Shown here piece by piece: positions 8,573 to 18,024 of a DNA stretch of 64,000 nucleotides (positions are counted from its first letter, which is position 1; the number at the start of each line of letters is the position of its first letter). The notes under the pieces were generated by a model. It saw only the letters and a list, made by a program, of their open reading frames with translations. It was not told where the DNA came from and made no database searches. The translations under genes and the position numbers were made by a program. Source of the stretch: Phytopseudomonas flavescens (GTDB taxonomy: Bacteria > Pseudomonadota > Gammaproteobacteria > Pseudomonadales > Pseudomonadaceae); contig NZ_FNDG01000003.1 of the NCBI RefSeq assembly GCF_900100535.1, positions 62,001-126,000 of the forward strand. The letters are read 5' to 3'.

Positions 8573-11281
8573 ATGGGTGAAATCAGTCGCGCCGCGCTGT
8601 TCGGCAAGTTGAACAGCGTCGCCTACAAGGCCATCGAAGCCGCCACCGTATTTTGCAAGCTGCGTGGCAACCCCTACGTCGAGCTGAGCCACTGGCTGCA
8701 TCAGATCCTGCAGTTGCAGGATTCCGACCTGCACCAGATCGTGCGTCAGTTCAGCATCGAGCCGGGCCGCCTGGCCAAGGACATCACCGAAGCCCTGGAT
8801 CGCCTGCCGCGCGGCTCCACATCGATCACCGACCTGTCCTCCCACGTCGAGGAAGCGGTCGAGCGCGGCTGGGTCTACGGCAGCCTGATGTTCGGCGAAA
8901 ACCAGGTACGCACCGGCTATCTGGTGGTCGGCATTCTCAAGACACCGAGCCTGCGCAATGCCTTGCTGGCCATCTCTCGCGAGTTCGACAAGGTCAAGGT
9001 CGAGACCCTCACCGAACGCTTCGACGAGATCGTCGGTGCCTCGCCGGAGAATGCCCTGAGCGCCACCGACGGTTTCGATGCCGGTGCGGTGCCGGGCGAA
9101 GCCAGTGGCGCCATCGCGCCCAGCGCGATGGGCAAACAGGAGGCGCTCAAGCGCTTCACCGTCGACCTCACCGAACAGGCGCGCAGCGGCAAGCTCGACC
9201 CCATCGTCGGGCGCGACGACGAGATTCGCCAGCTGGTCGACATCCTCATGCGTCGCCGTCAGAACAACCCGATCCTCACTGGCGAGGCCGGGGTGGGCAA
9301 GACCGCGGTGGTCGAAGGTTTCGCCTTGCGTATCGTCGCCGGCGACGTCCCGCCAAGCCTCAAGGACGTCGAGCTGCGTAGCCTGGACGTCGGCCTGCTG
9401 CAGGCGGGCGCAAGCATGAAGGGCGAGTTCGAACAGCGCCTGCGGCAGGTCATCGAGGACGTACAGAGCTCACCCAAGCCGATCATCCTGTTCATCGACG
9501 AAGCCCACACCCTGGTCGGCGCCGGTGGCGCGGCCGGTACCGGCGATGCCGCCAACCTGCTCAAGCCGGCGCTGGCCCGCGGCACCCTGCGTACCGTGGC
9601 CGCCACCACCTGGGCGGAATACAAGAAACACATCGAGAAGGACCCTGCGCTGACCCGCCGCTTCCAGGTCGTGCAGGTGGACGAACCCTCCGAGCACCGT
9701 GCGATCCTGATGATGCGCGGCGTCGCCTCGACCATGGAAAAACACCATCAGGTGCAGATCCTCGACGAAGCGCTGGAGGCTGCCGTCAAGCTGTCGCACC
9801 GCTACATTCCGGCCCGTCAGTTGCCGGACAAGTCGGTCAGCCTGCTCGACACCGCCTGCGCCCGCGTAGCCATCAGCCTGCACGCCGTGCCCGCCGAAGT
9901 GGACGACAGCCGTCGGCGCATCGAGTCCCTGGAGACCGAGCGCGCGATCATCGGCCGTGAACAGGCCATTGGCGTCACCATCGGCAGCCGCCTGCTGGAC
10001 GTCGATACGGCGCTGGCCGAAGAACGCCTGCGCCTGGTCACCCTGGAAACCCGCTGGGCCGACGAGAAGGCCCTGGTAGACGAGCTGCTGGCCACCCGTG
10101 CCCGCTTGCGCGCCGCTGCCGAGCCGCTGGACGACACCAGCCGGGAGGCAGGCGCCGAACAGCCGGCCCTGAACGACGAGCAACGCACTGCACTGCGCGA
10201 GACCCTCGCCGACCTGCAGCAGCGTCTCAGTGCCCTGCAGGGCGAGGCGCCCCTGATCCTGCCGACCGTGGATTACCAGGCGGTCGCCTCGGTGGTCGCC
10301 GACTGGACGGGCATCCCGGTCGGGCGCATGGCACGCAACGAGCTGGAAACCATCCTCAAGCTCGACCAGCACCTGAAGAAGCGCATCATCGGCCAGGACC
10401 ACGCCCTGGAGATGATCGCCAAGCGTATCCAGACCTCCCGTGCCGGCCTGGACAACCCCAACAAGCCGATCGGCGTGTTCATGCTCGCGGGCACCTCCGG
10501 CGTGGGCAAGACCGAAACCGCCCTGGCCCTGGCCGAAGCCCTCTACGGCGGCGAGCAGAACGTCATCACCATCAACATGAGCGAGTTCCAGGAAGCGCAC
10601 ACGGTGTCCACCCTCAAGGGCGCGCCACCGGGCTACATCGGCTACGGCGAAGGTGGCGTGCTGACCGAAGCGGTACGTCGCAAGCCCTATAGCGTGGTGC
10701 TGCTCGACGAGGTGGAGAAAGCCCACCCGGACGTGCACGAGATCTTCTTCCAGGTGTTCGACAAGGGCGTGATGGAAGATGGCGAAGGCCGTCAGATCGA
10801 CTTCAAGAACACCCTGATCCTGCTCACCACCAACGCCGGTACCGAGCTGATCGCCGGGCTGTGCAGCGACCCGGAGCTGATGCCCGAACCCGAAGGCATC
10901 GCCAAGGCACTGCGCGACCCCCTGTTGCAGATCTTCCCGCCGGCCCTGCTCGGCCGCCTGGTGACCATCCCCTACTACCCGCTCTCCGATGACATGCTCA
11001 AGGCCATCACTCGCCTGCAACTCGAGCGCATCAAGAAGCGCATCGAAAGCACCCACAAGGTGCCGTTCGATTACGATGACAGCGTGATCGATCTGGTGGT
11101 CTCGCGCTGCACCGAGAACGAGAGTGGCGGTCGGCAGATCGACGCCATCCTGACCAACAGCATGCTGCCGGACATGAGCCGCGAGTTCCTGACCCGCCTG
11201 CTCGAAGGCAAACCGCTGAGCGGGGTGCAGGTAACGCAGCAGAACAACGAGCTGCATTACAACTTCGAACGAACGCAGTGA
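8573..11281 (+). CDS. clpV: T6SS sheath-recycling AAA+ ATPase ClpV (TssH)
   Basis: 902 residues, the length of P. aeruginosa ClpV1. In order: an N-terminal ClpN-like double repeat that binds TssC; a first AAA+ module with Walker A GEAGVGKT at 237-244 and Walker B FIDEAHTLVGAGG; a coiled-coil middle domain (about 410-560); and a second AAA+ module with GTSGVGKT at 640-647 and the LLDEVEKAHPDV Walker B. It unfolds contracted TssBC sheath for reuse in the cytosol. A good GAGGA site precedes the ATG. Confidence 0.97.
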   Translation: MGEISRAALFGKLNSVAYKAIEAATVFCKLRGNPYVELSHWLHQILQLQDSDLHQIVRQFSIEPGRLAKDITEALDRLPRGSTSITDLSSHVEEAVERGWVYGSLMFGENQVRTGYLVVGILKTPSLRNALLAISREFDKVKVETLTERFDEIVGASPENALSATDGFDAGAVPGEASGAIAPSAMGKQEALKRFTVDLTEQARSGKLDPIVGRDDEIRQLVDILMRRRQNNPILTGEAGVGKTAVVEGFALRIVAGDVPPSLKDVELRSLDVGLLQAGASMKGEFEQRLRQVIEDVQSSPKPIILFIDEAHTLVGAGGAAGTGDAANLLKPALARGTLRTVAATTWAEYKKHIEKDPALTRRFQVVQVDEPSEHRAILMMRGVASTMEKHHQVQILDEALEAAVKLSHRYIPARQLPDKSVSLLDTACARVAISLHAVPAEVDDSRRRIESLETERAIIGREQAIGVTIGSRLLDVDTALAEERLRLVTLETRWADEKALVDELLATRARLRAAAEPLDDTSREAGAEQPALNDEQRTALRETLADLQQRLSALQGEAPLILPTVDYQAVASVVADWTGIPVGRMARNELETILKLDQHLKKRIIGQDHALEMIAKRIQTSRAGLDNPNKPIGVFMLAGTSGVGKTETALALAEALYGGEQNVITINMSEFQEAHTVSTLKGAPPGYIGYGEGGVLTEAVRRKPYSVVLLDEVEKAHPDVHEIFFQVFDKGVMEDGEGRQIDFKNTLILLTTNAGTELIAGLCSDPELMPEPEGIAKALRDPLLQIFPPALLGRLVTIPYYPLSDDMLKAITRLQLERIKKRIESTHKVPFDYDDSVIDLVVSRCTENESGGRQIDAILTNSMLPDMSREFLTRLLEGKPLSGVQVTQQNNELHYNFERTQ

Positions 11282-11316
11282 GCATCAGCGGCGCTCGCCG
11301 CGGTAGAGGACGCTAG

Positions 11317-14052
11317 ATGGCAATCACTCAGGATGCACGCATGGCAATCGTCACCACCCCGCTGGGTGGTGACGTGCTGGTGCTGCGACGAATGGAGGGC
11401 CGGGACGAGCTCAGCCGCCCCTTCGCCTACGAGCTGGCGCTGATCGCCGAAGATCATGCGCTGCCACTCGATGCCCTGCTGGGCAAGCCGATGGGGCTGA
11501 CCCTGCAACTGGCCGACGGCAGCGACCGCTACTTCCACGGCATCGCTGCGCGCTGCAGCCAGGCGGCTGGCAGCGGTCAGTTCGCCAGCTACCGGGTCAG
11601 CCTCAAGCCCTGGCTATGGCTGCTGTCGCGCACCTCGGACTGCCGCATTTTCCAGAACAAGACGGTGCCCGATATCGTCAAGCAGGTCTTCCGCGACCTG
11701 GGTTTCTCCGATTTCGAAGACGCCCTCACCCGCTCCTACCGGGAGTGGGAATACTGCGTGCAATACCGCGAAACCAGCCTCGACTTCGTCAGCCGGCTGC
11801 TCGAGCAGGAAGGCATCTACTACTACTTCCGCCACGAGCAGGCCCGCCACGTACTGGTACTGTGCGACGCCTATGGCGCCCACCGGGCCGCTCCCGGCTA
11901 CGCCAGCGTGCCCTACTTCCCGCTGGAAGATCAGATGCGCGAGCGCGACCACATCTACGACTGGCACCTCAACCAAGAAGTGCAGTCAGGTTCGCTGGAA
12001 CTCAACGACTACGACTTCCAACGCCCCAGCGCGCGCCTGGAAGTGCGCTCGATCGTCTCGCGCCCGCATAGCAACGCCGGGCACCCACTGTTCGACTATC
12101 CCGGTGAATACGTACAGAGCAAGGACGGCGAGCAATACGCGCGCAATCGCATCGAGGCCATCCATACCCAGTACGAGCGCGTGCAGTTTCGCAGCAACGC
12201 GCGGGGGATCGGAGCCGGCCACCTGTTCAGCATGACCGGCTACCCACGCGCCGATCAGAACCGCGAATACCTGACGGTCAGTGCCGACTACCAGATCGTT
12301 CAGGAAGCCTTCGAGAACAATACCAGCGACGAACCGTTGCAGTTCGACAGCCGCCTCGACTGCATCGATGCCAGCCAGGTGTTCCGCCCGCTGCCGCTGA
12401 CCGTCCAGCCGATCGTGCAGGGGCCGCAGACGGCCATGGTGGTAGGCCCACAAGGGGAGGAAATCTGGACCGATCAGTTCGGCCGGGTGAAGGTGCACTT
12501 CTACTGGGATCGTCACGACCAGTCCAACGAGAACAGCTCCTGCTGGATCCGCGTCTCGCAGAACTGGGCCGGCAAGAACTGGGGCTCTATCCAGATTCCG
12601 CGTATCGGCCAGGAAGTCATCGTCAGCTTCCTAGAGGGCGACCCCGATCGGCCCATCATCACCGGCCGCATCTACAACGCCGAACAGACCGTGCCTTACG
12701 AGCTGCCTGCCAACGCCACGCAGAGCGGTATCAAGAGCCGCTCCAGCAAGGGTGGCACGCCTGCTCAGTTCAATGAAATCCGCATGGAGGACAAGAAGGG
12801 CGAAGAGCAGTTGTACATCCATGCCGAACGCAATCAGGACATCGTCGTCGAGCTGGACGAGACCCACGCCATCGGCCGCGACCGCAGCAAGTCCATCGGC
12901 CGCAACGAGACCGTCGATGTCGGCGCCAACCGCACCAAGAAGATCGCCCGCAACGAGCGCTACAGCATTGGCCACAACAAGACAGTCAACATCGGCCGCT
13001 TCAAGGTCGAGAGCATCGGCATGGCCAAGATGACCAACGTCGGCCTGGGCTATAACCGCAACATCGGCATGGCGATGTTCTCGGCAGTGGGCCTGAACCG
13101 CACCGATTTCGTCGGCAAGACCTGGGCCGTCTCGGCCGGCGACAAGATCGAGTTCAAGGTCGGCAGCTCGCAGCTGACCCTGACACCGGATGCCATCTAC
13201 CTCAGCGCCAAGGACATCCACTTCAAGGCGCAGGAGTACCTGCACGCCGACGCCCCCTCCGATATCCTGCTCAACTCGGGCACCGCACAGCCAGCGCCAG
13301 AACACAGCGGCAAGGCGGAGCCCGGCTCGCAGGTGGGCGCGCTGGCAGCGGTCACTGGCGTTCTGCGCGGCCTCGGCTCGCAGGGCGCACCGAGCGCCCA
13401 GGGTAATGACAAGCGCCCGGGCGCCGAAGCACAGGGCAGCCTCTCGTTGAGGAGCAATGCACCCGCGGCGGCCGATACGCCTGCAGCCGTTACCACCGGC
13501 CTCGGCAGCGCAGTGGATCGCATTGCCGCCCAGTCACCCGCGCTGCAGGAGGATCTGCGCTCGCTGCAGGAGCAAGGCTGGGATATCGAATACGGCCCTG
13601 CAGGCGCAGGCACGTACGTGAGTCAGGAAGGTGACGTGAGCCGGATCGTCATCGACGGCGACATGCGTGGCTCGCCCGCCACGGTGACCCAACTGTTGGC
13701 TCACGAGGTGGGCCATGCCACCCACCCCTACGAGGAAAACCTTTCTTCCAAGGCTGCCTACGTCAGCGGTGCCCTGCAAGACGAGGGCGCTGCGGTGCTG
13801 AACAACATCAAGGTACAGCGAGAGATCATCGCCAACGGCGGCCCGGACATCAGCATCAATGGTTCGGCAGCCAACCATGCGGCCTACAACGCAGCCTACG
13901 ACCAGCTCGTCAGCAGCGGCGATAACGCTGCAGCCCGCAGGGCCGTCGGCCAGGTGTGGGGCAGCGAAACCTCATCGGTCAAGGTCGACGGCAAGTTCGT
14001 CACGTACAACGATTACTACGGCAGCTGGTATGACGATAACGTCGACGATTAA
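11317..14052 (+). CDS. vgrG: evolved VgrG (TssI) with C-terminal zinc-metallopeptidase effector domain
   Basis: 911 residues, against roughly 640 for a plain VgrG1. The core has gp27-like and gp5-like spike parts (DQFGRVKVHFYWDRH, the WAGKNWGSIQIPRIGQEV block) and a run of IGRN/VGAN-type needle repeats (about 520-600). A low-complexity linker (about 660-725) leads to an extension with HEVGH at 796-800 and a Glu at 823 in DEGAA, a HExxH plus downstream Glu layout of gluzincin-type peptidases. P. aeruginosa VgrG2b is a known spike with a C-terminal HExxH protease that acts in the prey periplasm. The role here is inferred from that parallel. The lipoprotein gene overlapping its end fits a periplasmic immunity partner. 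Confidence 0.93.
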   Translation: MAITQDARMAIVTTPLGGDVLVLRRMEGRDELSRPFAYELALIAEDHALPLDALLGKPMGLTLQLADGSDRYFHGIAARCSQAAGSGQFASYRVSLKPWLWLLSRTSDCRIFQNKTVPDIVKQVFRDLGFSDFEDALTRSYREWEYCVQYRETSLDFVSRLLEQEGIYYYFRHEQARHVLVLCDAYGAHRAAPGYASVPYFPLEDQMRERDHIYDWHLNQEVQSGSLELNDYDFQRPSARLEVRSIVSRPHSNAGHPLFDYPGEYVQSKDGEQYARNRIEAIHTQYERVQFRSNARGIGAGHLFSMTGYPRADQNREYLTVSADYQIVQEAFENNTSDEPLQFDSRLDCIDASQVFRPLPLTVQPIVQGPQTAMVVGPQGEEIWTDQFGRVKVHFYWDRHDQSNENSSCWIRVSQNWAGKNWGSIQIPRIGQEVIVSFLEGDPDRPIITGRIYNAEQTVPYELPANATQSGIKSRSSKGGTPAQFNEIRMEDKKGEEQLYIHAERNQDIVVELDETHAIGRDRSKSIGRNETVDVGANRTKKIARNERYSIGHNKTVNIGRFKVESIGMAKMTNVGLGYNRNIGMAMFSAVGLNRTDFVGKTWAVSAGDKIEFKVGSSQLTLTPDAIYLSAKDIHFKAQEYLHADAPSDILLNSGTAQPAPEHSGKAEPGSQVGALAAVTGVLRGLGSQGAPSAQGNDKRPGAEAQGSLSLRSNAPAAADTPAAVTTGLGSAVDRIAAQSPALQEDLRSLQEQGWDIEYGPAGAGTYVSQEGDVSRIVIDGDMRGSPATVTQLLAHEVGHATHPYEENLSSKAAYVSGALQDEGAAVLNNIKVQREIIANGGPDISINGSAANHAAYNAAYDQLVSSGDNAAARRAVGQVWGSETSSVKVDGKFVTYNDYYGSWYDDNVDD

Positions 14053-14593
14053 GCGGCCCTTTTTCAGGCTCTTTGCCTACCTGCTCGTGGCGAGCACGGC
14101 AGCCTGTTCAACAGCGAACGAGAACCAACGGATGAACCAAGCCTCTTTCACGCTCTGGCAAACCATCGAGCAACTGGCGCAGCAAGGGCCGCTGACCAAG
14201 GCCACGATCGAGCGGACGCTGGGCAGCACCTTGCAGTTGGACAAGCAGGATGAGCACCGCACCCGCTGGATTGGCGGAGAGGTTGTCCTGCAAGGCAACG
14301 TGCGCATCGCACAGACGGGTTTCACGGTGCTCAACAAGGAGCATGCGGCGCGCCAGAGCACCATCGGCCTGTTTCTGGCTGGTGCCTGCATAGGCCGCCA
14401 TGACATAGAAGCGCAGTATGGTGAGCTGCTTCTGGTCTCGGCTCCGCGTGGCCGCTCACCGCACGAGACGAGCGTTTGGGAAAGCGCACGCCCCTGGGGC
14501 CAACTGCGCTTCGCGTTCAAGCAGAACAACCCCGAGTGCCTGCACAGCGTATCGATCATTCCATCCGTGCAATCGACACCCGGCGAATCTTGA
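14030..14593 (+). CDS. putative periplasmic immunity lipoprotein for the VgrG metallopeptidase
   Basis: 187 residues. The N terminus is basic, then hydrophobic, and ends in a lipobox-like STAAC (cysteine near residue 26), so an exported lipoprotein is likely. The start at 14030 overlaps the last 23 bases of vgrG in another frame. Tight coupling to a toxin-bearing VgrG, the small size and the periplasmic address all fit an immunity protein; in P. aeruginosa the VgrG2b protease is neutralised by the product of the neighbouring gene PA0261. I do not recognise a named domain, so function rests on context. Confidence 0.75.
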   Translation: MTITSTIKRPFFRLFAYLLVASTAACSTANENQRMNQASFTLWQTIEQLAQQGPLTKATIERTLGSTLQLDKQDEHRTRWIGGEVVLQGNVRIAQTGFTVLNKEHAARQSTIGLFLAGACIGRHDIEAQYGELLLVSAPRGRSPHETSVWESARPWGQLRFAFKQNNPECLHSVSIIPSVQSTPGES

Positions 14594-14614
14594 TTCATAG
14601 CGAACGGACACAGC

Positions 14615-15721
14615 GTGCAGATCGATAATCGCAGTGGCTTCCCCCATGCCTGGTTCGAGAAGACCGGCCCTGGCGGCGTCGTTTACGACGTACTGGTGCT
14701 GCGTGGTACCTTCGCGCTGAGCGGTGGCTACCGTCCACTGCCGCGAGCCGATGTGCAGGCCCCCATCGTCTATGCCGACGAATACGGTGGTCATCCCGAA
14801 GCCAACCCCCTGCAAAGCGTGCTGCGCCGCGAAGGCGACCTGACGCTGTTCAAACCGGCCAGCGACATCTACGTCACGGGTACCGCGCGCAGCGAAGGCG
14901 GTGTCGCTCAGCCTGGCTGGGTGGCCGGCATTCGCGTCGGCACACGGCGCAAGCTGCTGCAACTGCATGGCCCGCGGCGCTTCGAACGGCACGGGCAGGA
15001 ATGGCGCCTGAGCAGCGCTGAGCCCGTCAACCAGGTGACCCTCGACTACCGCTATGCCTTCGGTGGCTGCTACAGCGTGATGGCAGGCGAAGAGAACCAG
15101 GTGGAGCGGGTGTACAACCCGGATAATCCGGCAGGCTGCGGTTGGCTTCCCGGCGAGGCTGACCTGAGGGCCGTTTCGCCCGAGGCCCAGACGCAGATAC
15201 GCCAATGGCTAGAGGACGTAAGCGAGCTGCCGGCGCCACAGATCGAGGACGTCGATGCGCCCATCACCAGCCCCCATGACGCGCTGCCGCCACAAGGCTT
15301 CGCCCCCCTCGCCCGCTGGAGCCAGGCACGCCTGCAATACGCCGGCACCTACGACGAGCACTGGCAGCGCGAGCGCTATCCCCTGCTGCCCGACGACTTC
15401 GACGAACGTTTCTACCAGGCTGCGCCGCCCGGGCTGATCCAGCCCGGCTACCTGGCCGGCGACGAATTCATCTCCCTGCTCGGCATGCTGCCTGAGGGCC
15501 TGACGCATTTCCGTCTGCCCGGGATCCTGGCGCTGGTGTCGCTGACCCCGTTCCACGGCCGTACCCGACAAGGGCCGCTGGTGCTCGACACCGTGGCCAT
15601 CGACCTGGATGCCCGGCACGTCTCGCTGATCTGGCGCGGCACCTTCGAGCGCGGCGAAGCCTGGCGGCGGCTGGCGATCGGCACGCTGGACGTCTCATCA
15701 GGACGAGATGACCGGACATGA
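14615..15721 (+). CDS. DUF2169 family T6SS effector-loading adaptor
   Basis: 368 residues from a GTG at 14615. The family hallmarks are the N-terminal NRSGFPHAWFEKTGPGG segment, the DYRYAFGG motif and NPDNPAGCGW. DUF2169 proteins sit next to vgrG and PAAR-like effectors; in Agrobacterium one is needed for the effector Tde2. It lies between the first effector-immunity pair and the PAAR-like effector and overlaps the latter by four bases (ATGA), which marks that effector as the probable client. The ribosome site is weak, suggesting coupling to the upstream gene. Confidence 0.85.
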   Translation: MQIDNRSGFPHAWFEKTGPGGVVYDVLVLRGTFALSGGYRPLPRADVQAPIVYADEYGGHPEANPLQSVLRREGDLTLFKPASDIYVTGTARSEGGVAQPGWVAGIRVGTRRKLLQLHGPRRFERHGQEWRLSSAEPVNQVTLDYRYAFGGCYSVMAGEENQVERVYNPDNPAGCGWLPGEADLRAVSPEAQTQIRQWLEDVSELPAPQIEDVDAPITSPHDALPPQGFAPLARWSQARLQYAGTYDEHWQRERYPLLPDDFDERFYQAAPPGLIQPGYLAGDEFISLLGMLPEGLTHFRLPGILALVSLTPFHGRTRQGPLVLDTVAIDLDARHVSLIWRGTFERGEAWRRLAIGTLDVSSGRDDRT

Positions 15722-17487
15722 GCGACTTTACCGTCCTGGATCCGATAGTCGTCAACTCCACCGACCTGTTCCGGTCGGACTATGGCATCGACAGCCTGGC
15801 TCAAGCGAACCAGGTAATCGACAACGCGGACGCGTTGTTCGCCCGGGACAGCCACGAGTGGGACGGTAACCGCCAGGCCTTCGACGAGACCGCGCAACGC
15901 GTCAAGCAGCGTTTCGAGGATGGTACCTACAAGGAAGGGGAACTGGCGCAGTCGCGAGCGGCCGAGGAAGGCGATGACCTGTGGGGCAACGCCCGCCACG
16001 CCGCCAACGACAGCCATGAATGGAAAGCCGTCTGCTCGGTACCGGACTTCTGCAAGGTCGGCAATGCCGTGGTGCCCTTCGACAGCTTCGCCACCATCGG
16101 CAATCAGACCCAGTCCTCACCGGACGTGAAAGCCCAGGGCGTGCCGGTGTATCGCGTCGGCGACCTGCACAAGGGTGTTCAGGGCGATGCCGGTTCCCAC
16201 GTGGTGGCCGGCACTTCGCTCGGCGGCGGCTACGTCAAGTTTCTCAGCGGCCAGGACGACGTCAAGGTCAACGGCATCCCGCTGGTGCGCCAGGACAGCG
16301 CCTGCCTGGTCAATTGCAATGGCGCCGGCGTCGGTGGTGCCTTGGGCAAGGTCGTCACCACCCAGCGCGGCGCGGATACCCAGGCCGAAAAAACCGCCGA
16401 GGAGGCCAACCCGGAACTGCAGGCGCTGCTCGATGCAGAAGCCGACGAGCGCTCGCTGTGGGAGAAGACCAAGGACTTCGGCTCCGGCGCCTGGAGCAGC
16501 ACCAAACGCATCGCCGAGGCGAGTGCCGACGACCCGCTGGATACCGGCGTTGGCATACTCAAGGGCATCGGCAATTTGCCTACGGATCTCTGGAACCTGG
16601 GGGTGATGGCCAGCAAATACAGCTCGGCGGCGGGTATCCCGCCTATCGCGCTACGCGCCCAGGCCATGGAAAAAGCCGCCCTTGCCGCTCACCAAGCCGG
16701 TGACCTGGCCAGGGCCAACGAACTGGCCAGTGAGGCCAGCAAGATGATGAACGCGGGCTACGCCGAGGATCTGTTCGAACTGAACAGCGATGCGCAACAA
16801 GGCGGCTCTTTCCTATCGATGTTGATACCCGGCAGCGTGGTGGTGAAGGGGGCGAGTAGAGCGGGCAAGGCGGTGCGCGGAATCGAGGCAGTTGGCGCCA
16901 TAGCGGACACCGCCCGGGGTGCCAAGGGTGCTGCGCAGGCAGGTAAAACCGCAGGAACCGCCAGCGAAAGCGCACGAGCAGCCGATGCTACATCGGATGT
17001 AGGTAAAGGATCAGACGGCGCCAGACAGGGTGTACAGATCAAGAAACGAAGGCTCAAGCCAAATGACAGCTATGAGCTCAATGGCTACAAATACACCACC
17101 GACGCCGAAGGCCGTATCAGCTCCGTCGAGGGCAAGCTGGCACTGAAAAAGGCCGAACGCAACCCGTACGCCCAGCGTACTGTCGGCAAGAACGATGGCC
17201 GCATCGCTGATGACCAAGGCGGACACCTCATCGGCTCACAGTTCGGCGGACACGGCGGCAAAGGCAATCTGACCCCCATGCACAAGGACATCAACAACTA
17301 TCACGCAGGTGAGTGGGGTCAGATGGAGAAACGCTGGGCTAGCGAGCTGGCGGCCGGTAAAGATGTGCATGTTAAAATCAGTCCGGTGTATACCGACACC
17401 ACTATGCGAGCCAGTAAATTCAAGATTGTTGAAACCATTGGTGACGTCACCAGAACACGCACTATCAGAAACCCGACAGGTTCATGA
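15718..17487 (+). CDS. T6SS effector: PAAR-like (DUF4150) domain with C-terminal non-specific endonuclease
   Basis: 589 residues. A PAAR-like DUF4150 domain lies at about 106-203 (CKVGNAVVPFDSFATI, GSHVVAGTSLGGGYVKF, VNGIPLVRQDSACLVNCNG); it should cap the VgrG tip. A helical alanine-rich middle (about 240-430) precedes the toxin tip (about 440-589), which reads as the DNA/RNA non-specific endonuclease family found in LXG toxins such as YeeF: DDQGGHLIGSQFGG with the candidate catalytic His503, then NLTPM, INNYH and WGQMEKRW. The tip is visibly more A+T-rich than the rest, typical of swapped toxin cassettes. The DUF600-type gene next door supports the nuclease call. It overlaps the DUF2169 adaptor gene. 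Confidence 0.85.
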   Translation: MSDFTVLDPIVVNSTDLFRSDYGIDSLAQANQVIDNADALFARDSHEWDGNRQAFDETAQRVKQRFEDGTYKEGELAQSRAAEEGDDLWGNARHAANDSHEWKAVCSVPDFCKVGNAVVPFDSFATIGNQTQSSPDVKAQGVPVYRVGDLHKGVQGDAGSHVVAGTSLGGGYVKFLSGQDDVKVNGIPLVRQDSACLVNCNGAGVGGALGKVVTTQRGADTQAEKTAEEANPELQALLDAEADERSLWEKTKDFGSGAWSSTKRIAEASADDPLDTGVGILKGIGNLPTDLWNLGVMASKYSSAAGIPPIALRAQAMEKAALAAHQAGDLARANELASEASKMMNAGYAEDLFELNSDAQQGGSFLSMLIPGSVVVKGASRAGKAVRGIEAVGAIADTARGAKGAAQAGKTAGTASESARAADATSDVGKGSDGARQGVQIKKRRLKPNDSYELNGYKYTTDAEGRISSVEGKLALKKAERNPYAQRTVGKNDGRIADDQGGHLIGSQFGGHGGKGNLTPMHKDINNYHAGEWGQMEKRWASELAAGKDVHVKISPVYTDTTMRASKFKIVETIGDVTRTRTIRNPTGS

Positions 17488-17488
17488 C

Positions 17489-17905
17489 ATGACCCCTGAA
17501 ATACAACAGCTCCAACAAACTATCGCCCAAGGTGTATACGACGCGCTGCCAGATGATGGCTGGATTCAGGCCCAGTACTCTCTTCTGACCATCACGCTCT
17601 TTGCCGAGGAAATCGGCCACTACCTGCCCGAAAATCGAAAGCCGGTTTACTTCACCATCGAAGACGAGGCAAGCGACGCATTCCATGAGCTACGTACCAA
17701 AATGGCAGCCCTCCATGAAAACGGGCACGCCTGGTACACCGCTACGTTCACACTTACTCCTGACGGCAACTTCAAATTCGATTTCATCTACGACGAACTA
17801 CCTGCGTTCGAGATAATTCCATCCCCGGACAAATGGGCTGACGAATTCCGCACCTACCCACGGCCGGAGCTGCAGGATCTTGTTCCACAGCAGCCGAAGC
17901 TCTAG
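17489..17905 (+). CDS. DUF600/YezG-type immunity protein for the endonuclease effector
   Basis: 138 residues starting two bases after the effector stop. It is small, acidic and cytosolic with no signal sequence, resembling the YezG (DUF600) family that neutralises YeeF-type nucleases in Bacillus: an early IAQGVYDALPDDGW stretch, a central AFHELRTKM helix and the FDFIYDELP motif near the end. Base composition matches the A+T-richer effector tip rather than the T6SS core, so toxin tip and immunity appear to have arrived together. Confidence 0.8.
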   Translation: MTPEIQQLQQTIAQGVYDALPDDGWIQAQYSLLTITLFAEEIGHYLPENRKPVYFTIEDEASDAFHELRTKMAALHENGHAWYTATFTLTPDGNFKFDFIYDELPAFEIIPSPDKWADEFRTYPRPELQDLVPQQPKL

Positions 17906-18024
17906 GGTTGCAACGACCGAAAATGGTCACAAACCAAAACGGACTTCATGACGTGACTCGCACGGTCGTCTGACTGGTGCAGTAAGCCTCCGATAAATCA
18001 CATTGATGGATAGCAATTGCTGAC

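Noticed and set aside
9470-11257. 595-codon minus-strand frame over clpV
   Set aside because: Same artefact: fully antisense to a perfectly conserved ClpV, with low-complexity composition.
13300-14052. VgrG extension as a frameshift fusion artefact
   Set aside because: The frame is continuous, codon use is even and the extension has coherent motifs (HEVGH, DEGAA), so a true effector domain is more likely.
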